64,000 nucleotides of DNA. It comes from Streptomyces buecherae. Lineage in GTDB: Bacteria > Actinomycetota > Actinomycetes > Streptomycetales > Streptomycetaceae. The notes under the pieces are model-generated. The model worked only from the letters and a program-made list of their open reading frames with translations. It made no database searches and had not been told where the DNA came from. Shown here piece by piece: positions 9,156-17,891 of this stretch. The stretch is taken from NCBI RefSeq assembly GCF_014295035.1, contig NZ_CP060404.1:3002501-3066500 (forward strand), read 5' to 3'. Position 1 is the stretch's first letter; every line of letters starts with the position of its first letter. The position numbers and the translations under genes are program-made.

Positions 9156-9908
9156 TCAGCGGACCGGCAGGTGGTAGGCGACGCGGTAGCGGTCGGCGGA
9201 GGTCACCACGTCGGCGGTCTCGACGGGCCGGCCCCCCGCGTAGTACGTACGCGAGATGACCAGAACCGCGTGGCCGGGGACGCCGCCGAGGGCGTGCGTC
9301 TCCTCGGCGAGGCCGGGGCGCGCCGAGACCTCCTCCACGACGTTGTCCACCACCAGGTCGATGGCCGCCATCCGGTCCACCACGCCGCGCCCGGCCAACG
9401 GGCCCTCCTCGGGCAGCAGCACCGGCGTGCGGCCCGTGATGGACAGCGGCTCCCAGGACGTGGAGAGCATGGCGGGCTCGTTGAAGGCGCGGAACACGTA
9501 GCGCGTGCGCATCACGCGCTCGCCGGGCTCGATGAGCAGCCGGGCGGCGATGTCCGAGGTGGCCTCCTCCTGCATGCTGCTCGCGTCCCAGGTGCCGGGC
9601 ACCGTCTCGTCGGCCTGCTCCTGGCGGAAGGTCGTGCAGTCGGCGACCGTGCGGTACCCGGTGCGGATCAGGCGGCGTGGCACGGGGCGCTCGCGCACGT
9701 ACGTGCCGGAGCCGGAGCGGCCCTCGACCAGGCCCTCGGCCATCAGCACCTTGCGCGCCTCCAGGGCGACCGTGTCGGAGACCCCGTACTCCTCGCGGAT
9801 GCGGGCCTGCGAGGGCAGGCGGGTGCGCGGCGGCAGATCACCGGTGACGATCTTCTGCCGGAGCTCACCGGCCACGCGGAGATAAGCGGGCTGCTCGCCA
9901 AAGGCCAC
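9156..9908 (-). CDS. GntR-family transcriptional regulator (UTRA type)
   Basis: A 250-residue regulator with an N-terminal winged helix (about 12-70), including the GntR recognition pattern LPSQARIREEYGVSD and the wing GRSGSGTYV, and a C-terminal ligand-binding UTRA domain (about 95-245). UTRA regulators sense small metabolites, often sugars or amino-acid derivatives. The start is set at GTG 9908 because GGGAGG lies four bases upstream; an in-frame TTG at 9926 lacks a site. No adjacent metabolic operon suggests its effector. Confidence 0.88.
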   Translation of the reverse strand: MAFGEQPAYLRVAGELRQKIVTGDLPPRTRLPSQARIREEYGVSDTVALEARKVLMAEGLVEGRSGSGTYVRERPVPRRLIRTGYRTVADCTTFRQEQADETVPGTWDASSMQEEATSDIAARLLIEPGERVMRTRYVFRAFNEPAMLSTSWEPLSITGRTPVLLPEEGPLAGRGVVDRMAAIDLVVDNVVEEVSARPGLAEETHALGGVPGHAVLVISRTYYAGGRPVETADVVTSADRYRVAYHLPVR

Positions 9909-10138
9909 GGCCCCTCCCAGTTTCAACAGGTCCCAGCGGGTTAACGGACCGCATCAGCTTGGCAACCGTGCGAGAACACGGGCAACCTTTGGGCTGCGAA
10001 TCACCCGATGTGATGCATTGCTGGTCAGGAATGGACTATTCCCGCGCGTTTCCGCTAGTTACGGGCTCGGAGCGCCCTCCGTGCGCGCGGCTCGGCCCGG
10101 CTGCTCATCGCCCTGCCGCCCTCCCCGTTCGCCGCCCG

Positions 10139-10705
10139 CTACAGCGACGCGAGGAAGTCCAGTACCCGGCGCCAGGTCAGCTCGGCCGCCTCGGGGTCGT
10201 GGTCGGGGAGGTCGGGGTCGGTGTAGAAGTGGCCGGCGCCCGGGTAGCGGAAGACCTCCAGCGCGACGCCGGCCGCGTGCGCCGCGTGGCGCAGGGCCGT
10301 CACGCGCTCCGGCGGCGCGAACGCGTCCGGGTCCGCGGCGTGCAACTGCGCCCGCAGCCCGGGGCGGGCGGCGGCGGGCAGTTCGGCGGCGGCGTGAAGG
10401 AGCAGCACGCCCGCCGTGGCGGGGCGCTCGGGCCAGAGGTCGCCGACGACGCCGGTGCCCATGGACACGCCGGCCAGCACCGTCTCCTCCGGCAGTCCCA
10501 CCAGGGCCCGCCGCGCCCGCTCGACCACGGTGTCCCAGCCGACCCGGTCGAGCAGTCCGAACCCCTCGTCGAGGGTGGTGGCCACCGCGCCGGCGAACAG
10601 GTCCGGCGCGACGACCTCGTGCCCGGCCCGGCGAAGCCGCTCGGCGGCGCCGAGTTCGACGGGGCGTAGACCGAGGACGGAGTGGAACAGCGCGATGGTG
10701 GCCAT
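10139..10705 (-). CDS. Dienelactone hydrolase-like alpha/beta hydrolase
   Basis: A 188-residue protein with the alpha/beta-hydrolase nucleophile elbow GVSMG and a C-terminal catalytic histidine in GAGHFY. Dienelactone hydrolases normally use cysteine at the elbow; here it is serine, so an esterase-like reaction is more likely than true dienelactone hydrolysis. An acidic residue in DPDAF may complete the triad. It starts at ATG 10703-10705 with GGAG upstream. It lies 133 bp downstream of the polyprenyl synthase on the same strand and could share its transcript, although a link to isoprenoids is not shown. Confidence 0.8.
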   Translation of the reverse strand: MATIALFHSVLGLRPVELGAAERLRRAGHEVVAPDLFAGAVATTLDEGFGLLDRVGWDTVVERARRALVGLPEETVLAGVSMGTGVVGDLWPERPATAGVLLLHAAAELPAAARPGLRAQLHAADPDAFAPPERVTALRHAAHAAGVALEVFRYPGAGHFYTDPDLPDHDPEAAELTWRRVLDFLASL

Positions 10706-10837
10706 GGGACATCATGCTCCGCGATCGGAGGCTGGGGACGGGGCCCGGGGGCCGAAGCCGGGGGGTTGGAGCCGGGGGTCGGGCCCAAGCGACCTCAGCG
10801 ATCTCGGTGGCGCGGCGATCTCGGTGGCGCGGCGACC

Positions 10838-11920
10838 TCAGTGGTCGCGGTAGGCGGCCTGGTGGGCCATGGTGGACAGTTCCGCCGCCCACTCCGGGCT
10901 GATGTCCGCGGCCCGTACCGCCTCGCAGGCCACCTTGACGCGTTCCTCGATGACGGCCTCGACCCGGTCCCGGATGCCCGTCGCGACCAGCGTCGCGTAC
11001 AGCTCGTCCGCGTCGGTGCCGGCCAGGTCGTCGCCGACCAGGTCGCTGACCGCGGGCTCGTCGCGCAGCGCGAAGGACATCAGCAGCGTCATCTTGTGCT
11101 GGCGGAAGTCGAGTTGGCTGGGCTTTCCGGTGGCGTCGGTGTCGCCGAAGGCGTCCAGCAGGTCGTCGCGGAACTGGAACGCCTCGCCGACCGCGAGGCC
11201 GTACTCCTCGAACGCGGCCAGCGTCTCCTCGCTGCCGCCGGCGAGCAGCCCGCCGAGGGACAGGGGCCGCGAGATGGTGTACCGGCCGGACTTGAACAGG
11301 GCGATGTGGCGGGCCAGTTCGGGGTCGGGGCTGAACCGGGCCGCTGCCCTGATGTCCAGGTACTGCCCCGCCATCAGCTCCGTGCACAGCTCGCCCCACA
11401 CGCCGCGCACCCGTGGCGGCGCCCCGGCCGCGAGCCGGTTGGCGTACGTCAGGGCCAGGTCGCCGGCGAGCACGGCGACGCCCTCGCCGTAGCGCCGAGG
11501 CTCGCCGCGCCAGCCCTCGCGCCGGTGCAGTTCGGCGTGGGCCACGTGCGCGGTGGGCTTGTTGCGGCGCAGCTCGGACGCGTCCATCACGTCGTCGTGC
11601 AGCAGCGCGAAGGTGTGCAGCGCCTCCAGGGCCGCGGCCACGTCCACGACCTCGGGCGCGGCCGGGTCGCCACCGGCGGCCAGGTAGCCGGCCGCGCAGA
11701 AGGCGGGCCGCAGCCGCTTGCCGCCGCTGAAGACCACCTCGGCGATGACGTCCACCAGGGCGACCGAGTCGGGGTTGGCGGCGTGCCACTCGCGGCGCTC
11801 GGCGGCGAGCAGGTCCTCCAGCCGGCCCTGCACCCCGCCCAGCAGCCGACCCAGTTCGGCGCGGGCTGCGGTCGGGTCCTCGGCCGTGGCCACGGGGGTC
11901 TTCGACACGGTTCCGGTCAC
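10838..11920 (-). CDS. Polyprenyl (FPP/GGPP-type) diphosphate synthase
   Basis: A 360-residue trans-prenyltransferase that condenses IPP with allylic diphosphates. The first Asp-rich motif DDVMD is at residues 109-113 and the second, DDLLD, at 252-256; GGKRLRP (about 67-72) binds IPP. Phenylalanine five residues before the first motif is a bulky residue of the kind that limits chain length, consistent with C15-C20 products (inference). GTG 11920 has GGGAG five bases upstream. The ispH gene lies 66 bp upstream on the same strand and ubiA beyond it, so the three genes probably form one operon that makes and uses prenyl diphosphates. Confidence 0.92.
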   Translation of the reverse strand: MTGTVSKTPVATAEDPTAARAELGRLLGGVQGRLEDLLAAERREWHAANPDSVALVDVIAEVVFSGGKRLRPAFCAAGYLAAGGDPAAPEVVDVAAALEALHTFALLHDDVMDASELRRNKPTAHVAHAELHRREGWRGEPRRYGEGVAVLAGDLALTYANRLAAGAPPRVRGVWGELCTELMAGQYLDIRAAARFSPDPELARHIALFKSGRYTISRPLSLGGLLAGGSEETLAAFEEYGLAVGEAFQFRDDLLDAFGDTDATGKPSQLDFRQHKMTLLMSFALRDEPAVSDLVGDDLAGTDADELYATLVATGIRDRVEAVIEERVKVACEAVRAADISPEWAAELSTMAHQAAYRDH

Positions 11921-11986
11921 GGCGTCTCCCTGCTAACGGGGCGAACGGGGCGGGTTCGTCGGGCGGTACGGCGACCAGGCGGCGTC

Positions 11987-12982
11987 CTACCGCGCGGGCC
12001 TGGTGCCGGCGTGCGCGAACAGGCTGCCGGGGATCGAGAACACCACGTCCTCGGTGGTCGTGGTCACGCTGCCGATGTCCCCGTAGCCCAACTCCGTCAG
12101 CCGTGTCACCAGTTCCTGCACCAGCACCTCGGGGGCGCTGGCCCCGGCGGTGACACCCACGGACTCCACGCCCTCAAGCCACCGCTCGTCCAGCTTGGAG
12201 ACGTCGTTGACCAGGTAGGACCGGGTGCCCTGGCGGATGGCGACCTCGACCATGCGCACCGAGTTGCTGGAGTTGTCGGAGCCGACGACGAGGACCAGGT
12301 CGGACTGGGCCGCGATGTCCTTGACCGCGTTCTGCCGGTTCTGGCTCGCGTAGCAGATGTCGTCGCTGCCGGGGCCCTTGATGTCGGGGAAGCGGCGGGT
12401 CAGCTCGTCGATGATGTCCTTGGTCTCGTCCAGCGAGAGCGTGGTCTGGGTGAGGTAGGACAGGTTGGTGCCGGGCTCGAACTCCAGGCGCCGCGCGTCC
12501 TCCACGGTCTCCACCACGATCGTGTCCTCGGGCGCCTCGCCGACCGTGCCCTCGACCTCCTCGTGGTTGGCGTGGCCGATCAGCAGGATCTTGTTGCCGG
12601 CGCCCGACGAGCGGATGGCCGCCTGGTGGACCTTGGACACCAGCGGGCAGGTCGCGTCGATCACCTTGAGTTCACGGTCGACCGCGTTTCCGCGGACCGC
12701 CGGCGACACGCCGTGCGCGGAAAACACGCAGATCGAGCCTTCCGGAACCTCGTCTTCGGAATCGACGAAAATCGCGCCCTGCTTCTCGAGTTCACTCACG
12801 ACATGCTGGTTGTGCACGATCTGCTTACGTACGTAAACGGGGGCCCCATACAGTTCCAGGGCCTTCTCCACCATGCCGATCGCACGTTCCACGCCGGCGC
12901 AGAATCCTCGCGGCTCGGCCATGATGATTCGCTTCCGCCGCTGCTGCGGGGATGTGAGCGTGGTGTCACTTACCGAAGGCAT
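11987..12982 (-). CDS. ispH: 4-Hydroxy-3-methylbut-2-enyl diphosphate reductase (locus copy)
   Basis: Last enzyme of the MEP pathway, an iron-sulfur protein that reduces HMBPP to IPP and DMAPP. The three cluster cysteines are present: C28 in EPRGFCAGV, C112 in DATCPLVSKVH and C210 in DDICYASQNRQ. The length of 331 residues is normal. The start ATG 12982 has GGGAG seven bases upstream; the longer frame lacks a site. A second complete ispH lies at 49.7-50.8 kb in conserved core surroundings, so this copy is the likely dedicated one, placed between a polyprenyl synthase and a UbiA enzyme. No CAATTGCC-independent promoter element could be fixed; one such octamer lies about 120 bp upstream. Confidence 0.95.
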   Translation of the reverse strand: MPSVSDTTLTSPQQRRKRIIMAEPRGFCAGVERAIGMVEKALELYGAPVYVRKQIVHNQHVVSELEKQGAIFVDSEDEVPEGSICVFSAHGVSPAVRGNAVDRELKVIDATCPLVSKVHQAAIRSSGAGNKILLIGHANHEEVEGTVGEAPEDTIVVETVEDARRLEFEPGTNLSYLTQTTLSLDETKDIIDELTRRFPDIKGPGSDDICYASQNRQNAVKDIAAQSDLVLVVGSDNSSNSVRMVEVAIRQGTRSYLVNDVSKLDERWLEGVESVGVTAGASAPEVLVQELVTRLTELGYGDIGSVTTTTEDVVFSIPGSLFAHAGTRPAR

Positions 12983-13179
12983 CGACTGCTCCCTGCAGGC
13001 ATCGAGGACATCGAACGGGTAGCGCACGACTGGAAAAGCCTGACGCTCTCAATTCTTGGTCTCCGACGTGTGTGAGCGATATAGCAGACTCCTGTCACGA
13101 ACAATTGCCGCGCAGGTCAGGCGGCCTTTATGACCGCCCGTCGCACGGCCACCGGCACCCCCATGGCGGGATGTGTCGG

Positions 13180-13216
13180 CGCGTGGGCCGGCCCCGCCCT
13201 GGGCCCGGCCCGCGCG
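13180..13216 (-). terminator. Hairpin after ubiA
   Basis: A 12-bp stem, 13180-13191 with 13205-13216, with one G-T wobble, lies about 37 bp beyond the ubiA stop. It separates ubiA from ispH, although read-through may still occur. Confidence 0.5.
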
Positions 13217-13252
13217 CCGACGGCGCGGGCGCTCCGCCGCGCGCCGCGCGGT

Positions 13253-14206
13253 TCAGCTCGCGTGGACGTACAGCAGATTGCCTACACATAGCAGCACCGC
13301 GCCCAGGCGGTGGATCTGGATGCCCAGCATGCGGGCAGCCAGCGGGTTGCCGCGCACCACGCCGGCGCGCAACTGCGCCCCGCGCAGCACGAAGACCGGC
13401 GCGAGCAGCAGCAGGAACCACACGGGCACCGCGTCCACGGCGACGGCGACGACCGTGGAGACCAGACCGATCGAGGCGACCGCGACGAGGAAGACGTGGT
13501 AGCCGGCGGCGCTGGTCATGGTGGCCACGTTGACCCGGCCGACCTTGCGGTCCCCCTCCAGGTCGTTCATGTTCGAGTACGCGGCGACCTGGAGCGCCCA
13601 CGCGCCGAACAGGATGGTCTCCCACCCGATCAACCCGGTGACCTCACCGGTCAGCAGCGCGTAGGGCATCAGCACCACCATGCCGGTGGTGCCGATCATC
13701 AGCACCTCCTGGCCGCCGCGGTAGCTGAGCTTGAGGCCGTACGAGTACTGCACCGCGCTGGCGGCGACCACCAGCAGCAGCACCAGGAGCCATCCGGGCT
13801 TGTGCGGCGCGACCGCCGCCGCGGCGGCCCAGCAGGCGGCGCCCACCACGACCGCGCCCCAGCCGAAGACCTGGGCCTGGCGCACCGTGAGGGCGCCGGA
13901 CAGCAGGGGCTTGCGGGCCAGGTCACGGAGTTGCCCGGTCTCGGGCGTGTAGTTCTCGGCGTCGCTGCCGTCGCGCAGCCCGGTCAGGTCGTCGAAGGTG
14001 ACCGTCGCGGCGAAGATCGCCACCTGGCCTATGAGGAAGAACAGCAGGGTCGCCCCCGTCGACGCCTCCCACAGCAGCGGGCCCGGCAGCGCGCACCAGA
14101 CGATCAGCACGCACAGGTCATAGTCGAAAAAAGCGAACTTACCCAGTTTGACGTAGGCGTTAAAACGCCCGCTCCGCCGTACCGGATTAGTGGTGTCTAC
14201 CGCCAT
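13253..14206 (-). CDS. UbiA-family membrane prenyltransferase or cyclase
   Basis: A 317-residue membrane protein with eight or nine hydrophobic helices. UbiA enzymes carry two Asp-rich motifs that bind Mg-diphosphate. The second is standard (NMNDLEGDRK, N214/D215 to D219). The first, TFDDLTGLRDGSD (D72, D73, D79, D82), lacks the usual Asn that precedes the first Asp. It may attach a prenyl chain to an aromatic acceptor or act as a UbiA-type terpene cyclase; the sequence does not decide. ATG 14206 is chosen since a G-rich site lies nine bases upstream; the longer frame has none. It is divergent from dxs-ispG and follows the ispH/polyprenyl synthase strand. Confidence 0.85.
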   Translation of the reverse strand: MAVDTTNPVRRSGRFNAYVKLGKFAFFDYDLCVLIVWCALPGPLLWEASTGATLLFFLIGQVAIFAATVTFDDLTGLRDGSDAENYTPETGQLRDLARKPLLSGALTVRQAQVFGWGAVVVGAACWAAAAAVAPHKPGWLLVLLLVVAASAVQYSYGLKLSYRGGQEVLMIGTTGMVVLMPYALLTGEVTGLIGWETILFGAWALQVAAYSNMNDLEGDRKVGRVNVATMTSAAGYHVFLVAVASIGLVSTVVAVAVDAVPVWFLLLLAPVFVLRGAQLRAGVVRGNPLAARMLGIQIHRLGAVLLCVGNLLYVHAS

Positions 14207-14557
14207 CAGAAGTGTCCCCCCGTTCGAAGATGCGGGGGCTCTCCCATGGCCGACCTGGCGGCGCGCGCACCTTCTGGGTTCCGTCGCGGCCACGGCCGCT
14301 CGTCCAGATTCCAAGGGATTGTCACGCTAGGAAGTACAGGAACCTGCTGGCCATAGCAATTCAGTGCGCGCTGAGTGGCGCCACAGGCAATCAATTGCCA
14401 TACGCATACGTCCCCCGCCGGCCGTAGCGTGGGCGCCGCACCAGGGTCTCACCGTACCCTCTCCTCCTCAGCCTCGACGAACTCCCTGACCGTGGTCGCC
14501 GTTCCACGGAATTTCGCGCGGGCAGCGTCGCCCACGCGCCAGTAATGGAGGTGCATT
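14207..14557. promoter_or_regulatory. Divergent control region between ubiA and dxs
   Basis: A 351-bp region separating two divergent isoprenoid operons, so it should hold both promoters. The clearest element is the interrupted palindrome GGCAATCAATTGCC at 14386-14399. A near-palindrome, TCAGTGCGCGCTGA, lies just to its left at about 14361-14374. The right half, CAATTGCC, also occurs at 13102-13109 upstream of ispH. A common operator is an inference. Confidence 0.5.
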
Positions 14558-16477
14558 TTGAGTTCTCGCTCGCAGACCGGGGCAAGCGGCACGCCGCTCC
14601 TCGACCGGATCAGCGGCCCCGCGGACGTCCGCGGCCTCGCCGCGCACGAGCTGCCCGCCCTGGCCAGCGAGATCAGGAAGTTCCTGGTGGAGGCCGTGTC
14701 CAAGACCGGCGGCCACCTCGGGCCCAACCTGGGCGTGGTCGAGCTGACCATCGCCCTGCACCGGGTCTTCGACTCGCCCCGCGACCGGCTGCTCTGGGAC
14801 ACCGGCCACCAGGCGTACGTGCACAAACTGCTCACCGGACGCAAGGACTTCGAGCGACTGCGCAGCCGTGGCGGCCTCTCCGGCTACCCCTCGCAGGAGG
14901 AGTCCGACCACGACATCATCGAGAACTCCCACGCCTCGACCGCCCTCTCCTACGCGGACGGCTTCGCCAAGGCGCACCAACTGCGCGGGCTGACCGACCG
15001 GCACGTGGTCGCGATCATCGGGGACGGGGCGCTCACCGGCGGCATGGCCTGGGAGGCGCTCAACAACATCTCCGCCACCAAGGACCTGCCGCTGGTCATC
15101 GTCGTCAACGACAACGGCCGCTCCTACGCGCCCACCCGTGGCGGCCTCGCCGAGCACCTGACGACGCTGCGCACCACCCAGGGTTACGAGCGCTTCCTGG
15201 AGTGGGGCAAGGACCGGCTGCGCGGCACGCCCGTCATCGGCGGCCCGCTGCTCGACACCCTGCACGGCGCCAAGAAGGGCCTGAAGGACGTCGTCGCCCC
15301 GCAGGGCCTCTTCGAGGACCTCGGCCTCAAGTACGTCGGCCCGGTCGACGGCCACGACACCGCGCAGGTCGAGTCGGCGCTGCGCCGGGCCCGCACCTTC
15401 GGCGGGCCGGTGATCGTGCACTGCATCACCCAGAAGGGCAAGGGCCACGCCCCGGCCGAACAGCACGAGCTGGACCAGTTCCACGCCATCGGCGCGGTCT
15501 CCGCCAAGAAGAAGCCGTCCGGTCCGTCGTGGACGTCGGTGTTCTCGGACGAGATGGTCAGGCTCGGCGGTGAGCGGGAGGACATCGTCGGCATCACGGC
15601 GGCGATGCTGCAACCGGTGGGGTTGGAGGCGTTCGCCAAGGCGTACCCGAAGCGGGTCTTCGACGTCGGCATCGCGGAGCAGCACGCGGTGACGTCGGCG
15701 GCGGGGTTGGCGCTTGGCGGCGTGCACCCGGTGGTGGCGGTGTACGCGACGTTCCTCAACCGGGCCTTCGACCAGGTGCTGATGGATGTCGCCCTGCATG
15801 GCTGTGGGGTGACGTTCGCGCTGGACCGCGCGGGCGCGACCGGCAACGACGGGCCGTCGCACAACGGCATGTGGGACATGTCGATTCTGCAGGTGGTGCC
15901 GGGGTTGCGGGTGGCGGCGCCGAGGGATGGGGCGCGGTTGCGGGCGTTGTTGCGGGAGGCGGTGGAGGTGGAGGACGCGCCGACGGTGGTGCGTTATCCC
16001 AAGGGTGTGGTGGGTGCGGACATCGAGCCGGTGGCGTCGGTGGGTGGGTTGGACGTGCTGGTGCGGGCGCGGGGTGTGTCGCGGGTGTTGTTGGTGTCGG
16101 TGGGGGCGATGGCGCAGGTGTCGTTGGAGGCGGCGGCGTTGTTGGCGGAGCGTGGGGTGGGGGTGACGGTGGTCGACCCGAGGTGGGTGAAGCCGGTGAA
16201 CTCGGCGTTGGTGGGGTTGGCGGCCGAGCACGAGTTGGTGGCCACGGTGGAGGACAACGGCCGCGTCGGCGGCGTCGGCTCCGCCATCACCCAAGCCCTC
16301 CGCGACGCCCGGGTGACGACCCCGGTACGCGAGTTCGCCCTGACCCAGAAGTTCTTCGAGCATGGCAGTAGGAACGAGTTGCTGGACGAGGCCGGCCTGA
16401 CCGCCGACAACATCGCCCAGACAGTCCACGAATCGCTGGCCGCGGCCGGCGCCCACCATCTTCAGGATGTCTCATGA
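14558..16477 (+). CDS. dxs: 1-Deoxy-D-xylulose-5-phosphate synthase
   Basis: First enzyme of the MEP pathway, a thiamine-diphosphate transketolase-like protein that joins pyruvate and glyceraldehyde 3-phosphate. Visible marks: TGHQAYVHK (catalytic His), the ThDP motif [16 protein letters not shown], and [16 protein letters not shown] with the catalytic Glu. At 639 residues it is full length. The start is TTG 14558, with GGAGGTG at 14547-14553; an ATG at 14545 is in another frame. The stop overlaps the ispG start by 4 bp (ATGA). The third quarter of the gene uses many TTG leucine codons, unlike the first half and the last 200 bp. Confidence 0.96.
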   Translation: MSSRSQTGASGTPLLDRISGPADVRGLAAHELPALASEIRKFLVEAVSKTGGHLGPNLGVVELTIALHRVFDSPRDRLLWDTGHQAYVHKLLTGRKDFERLRSRGGLSGYPSQEESDHDIIENSHASTALSYADGFAKAHQLRGLTDRHVVAIIGDGALTGGMAWEALNNISATKDLPLVIVVNDNGRSYAPTRGGLAEHLTTLRTTQGYERFLEWGKDRLRGTPVIGGPLLDTLHGAKKGLKDVVAPQGLFEDLGLKYVGPVDGHDTAQVESALRRARTFGGPVIVHCITQKGKGHAPAEQHELDQFHAIGAVSAKKKPSGPSWTSVFSDEMVRLGGEREDIVGITAAMLQPVGLEAFAKAYPKRVFDVGIAEQHAVTSAAGLALGGVHPVVAVYATFLNRAFDQVLMDVALHGCGVTFALDRAGATGNDGPSHNGMWDMSILQVVPGLRVAAPRDGARLRALLREAVEVEDAPTVVRYPKGVVGADIEPVASVGGLDVLVRARGVSRVLLVSVGAMAQVSLEAAALLAERGVGVTVVDPRWVKPVNSALVGLAAEHELVATVEDNGRVGGVGSAITQALRDARVTTPVREFALTQKFFEHGSRNELLDEAGLTADNIAQTVHESLAAAGAHHLQDVS

Positions 16478-17631
16478 CCGCTGTATCCCTTGGCCTGCCG
16501 TCCGTTCCGACCAAGCTTGCTGACCGTAGGGTGAGCCGCCAGATTCAGGTGGGCTCGGTGCCTGTCGGGGGTGATGCCCCGGTGTCCGTGCAGTCGATGA
16601 CGACGACGTTGACGGCGGATGTGAACGCGACGTTGCAGCAGATCGCGGAGTTGACGGCGTCGGGTTGTCAGATCGTGCGGGTGGCGTGTCCGTCGCAGGA
16701 TGACGCGGAGGCGTTGCCGGCGATCGCGAAGAAGTCGCAGATCCCGGTGATCGCTGATATTCACTTCCAGCCGAAGTACGTGTTCGCGGCGATCGATGCC
16801 GGGTGTGCGGCGGTGCGGGTGAATCCGGGGAACATCCGGCAGTTCGATGACAAGGTGAAGGAGATCGCGAAGGCGGCCTCGGATGCGGGGGTGCCGATTC
16901 GGATCGGGGTCAACGCGGGGTCGTTGGACAAGCGGTTGTTGGCGAAGTACGGCAAGGCCACGCCGGAGGCGTTGGTGGAGTCGGCGTTGTGGGAGTGCTC
17001 GTTGTTCGAGGAGCACGGGTTTCGGGACATCAAGATCTCGGTGAAGCACAACGATCCGGTGGTGATGGTCAACGCCTACCGTCAGTTGGCGGCGCGGTGT
17101 GACTATCCGTTGCATCTGGGTGTGACGGAGGCGGGTCCGGCGTTCCAGGGGACGATCAAGTCGGCTGTGGCGTTTGGTGCGTTGTTGGCGGAGGGGATCG
17201 GGGACACGATTCGGGTGTCGTTGTCGGCGCCGCCGGCGGAGGAGGTCAAGGTCGGTCTCCAGATTCTGGAGTCGTTGAACCTCAAGCCGCGTCGGTTGGA
17301 GATCGTGTCGTGTCCGTCGTGTGGGCGGGCGCAGGTGGATGTGTACAAGCTGGCTGATGAGGTGACGGCTGGGCTTGAGGGGATGGAGGTGCCGTTGCGG
17401 GTGGCGGTGATGGGGTGTGTGGTGAACGGGCCTGGTGAGGCGCGTGAGGCGGATCTGGGTGTGGCCTCGGGTAATGGGAAGGGGCAGATCTTCGTGAAGG
17501 GTGAGGTCATCAAGACCGTGCCGGAGTCGAAGATCGTGGAGACCCTGATCGACGAGGCCATGAAGATCGCCGAAGAGATGGAGAACGCCGGCGTCGCCTC
17601 CGGCGAACCGCAGGTCAGCGTGGCGGGCTGA
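16474..17631 (+). CDS. ispG: (E)-4-Hydroxy-3-methylbut-2-enyl-diphosphate synthase
   Basis: Penultimate MEP enzyme, converting methylerythritol cyclodiphosphate to HMBPP by means of a [4Fe-4S] cluster. The cluster ligands are C280 and C283 (SCPSCGR) and C315 (GCVVNGPGE), followed by the conserved E322. The TIM-barrel part starts at VQSMTTT. Length (385) is usual. It is coupled to dxs by an ATGA overlap and followed by a strong hairpin, so dxs-ispG is a two-gene operon. TTG is the dominant leucine codon from about 16.6 to 17.4 kb, most unusual against the rest of the window. Confidence 0.96.
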   Translation: MTAVSLGLPSVPTKLADRRVSRQIQVGSVPVGGDAPVSVQSMTTTLTADVNATLQQIAELTASGCQIVRVACPSQDDAEALPAIAKKSQIPVIADIHFQPKYVFAAIDAGCAAVRVNPGNIRQFDDKVKEIAKAASDAGVPIRIGVNAGSLDKRLLAKYGKATPEALVESALWECSLFEEHGFRDIKISVKHNDPVVMVNAYRQLAARCDYPLHLGVTEAGPAFQGTIKSAVAFGALLAEGIGDTIRVSLSAPPAEEVKVGLQILESLNLKPRRLEIVSCPSCGRAQVDVYKLADEVTAGLEGMEVPLRVAVMGCVVNGPGEAREADLGVASGNGKGQIFVKGEVIKTVPESKIVETLIDEAMKIAEEMENAGVASGEPQVSVAG

Positions 17632-17642
17632 GCGCCCCGGGC

Positions 17643-17677
17643 GGAGGGGCGGTCACGCTGCGGCGTGGCCGCCCTCC
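17643..17677 (+). terminator. Hairpin after ispG
   Basis: GGAGGGGCGGTCACGC (17643-17658) pairs with the complement at 17663-17677 with one bulged G and one G-T pair. It starts 11 bases after the ispG stop. Confidence 0.8.
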
Positions 17678-17838
17678 GGCGTGCGGGGCCGGCCCCGCGC
17701 GGTGCGCGGGGGCGCTCCCATGCGGTGGGCGGCGGCGCGCCCACGCGGTGGGAGGCGGGGCGCCAGCGTCGTGGGCGCGTACGGCCGCGCGTACGCGTAC
17801 GCCCATGGCCTCGCGTACGGAGCGTGCGGGGCCGGGGA

Positions 17839-17866
17839 GGGCCCGAGCCGCGCCCGGCTCGGGCCC
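17839..17866. terminator. Hairpin between ispG and the AhpD-like gene
   Basis: GGGCCCGAGCCG (17839-17850) and its exact complement (17855-17866) enclose a 4-nt loop. It lies 26 bp beyond the stop of the minus-strand AhpD-like gene and may also stop plus-strand read-through. Confidence 0.7.
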
Positions 17867-17891
17867 CGGCTCGGGCCCCGCCCGGGTGGCC

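Noticed and set aside
8918..9177. Plus-strand ORF starting ATGCCCGAGCC
   Set aside because: Only the first 20 codons look coding; the rest is Ala/Gly/Arg text typical of random GC-rich DNA and runs into the end of the GntR gene.
14545..15573. ATG 14545 and its 342-codon frame as the start of dxs
   Set aside because: It is in a different frame from Dxs; the family N-terminus fits TTG 14558.
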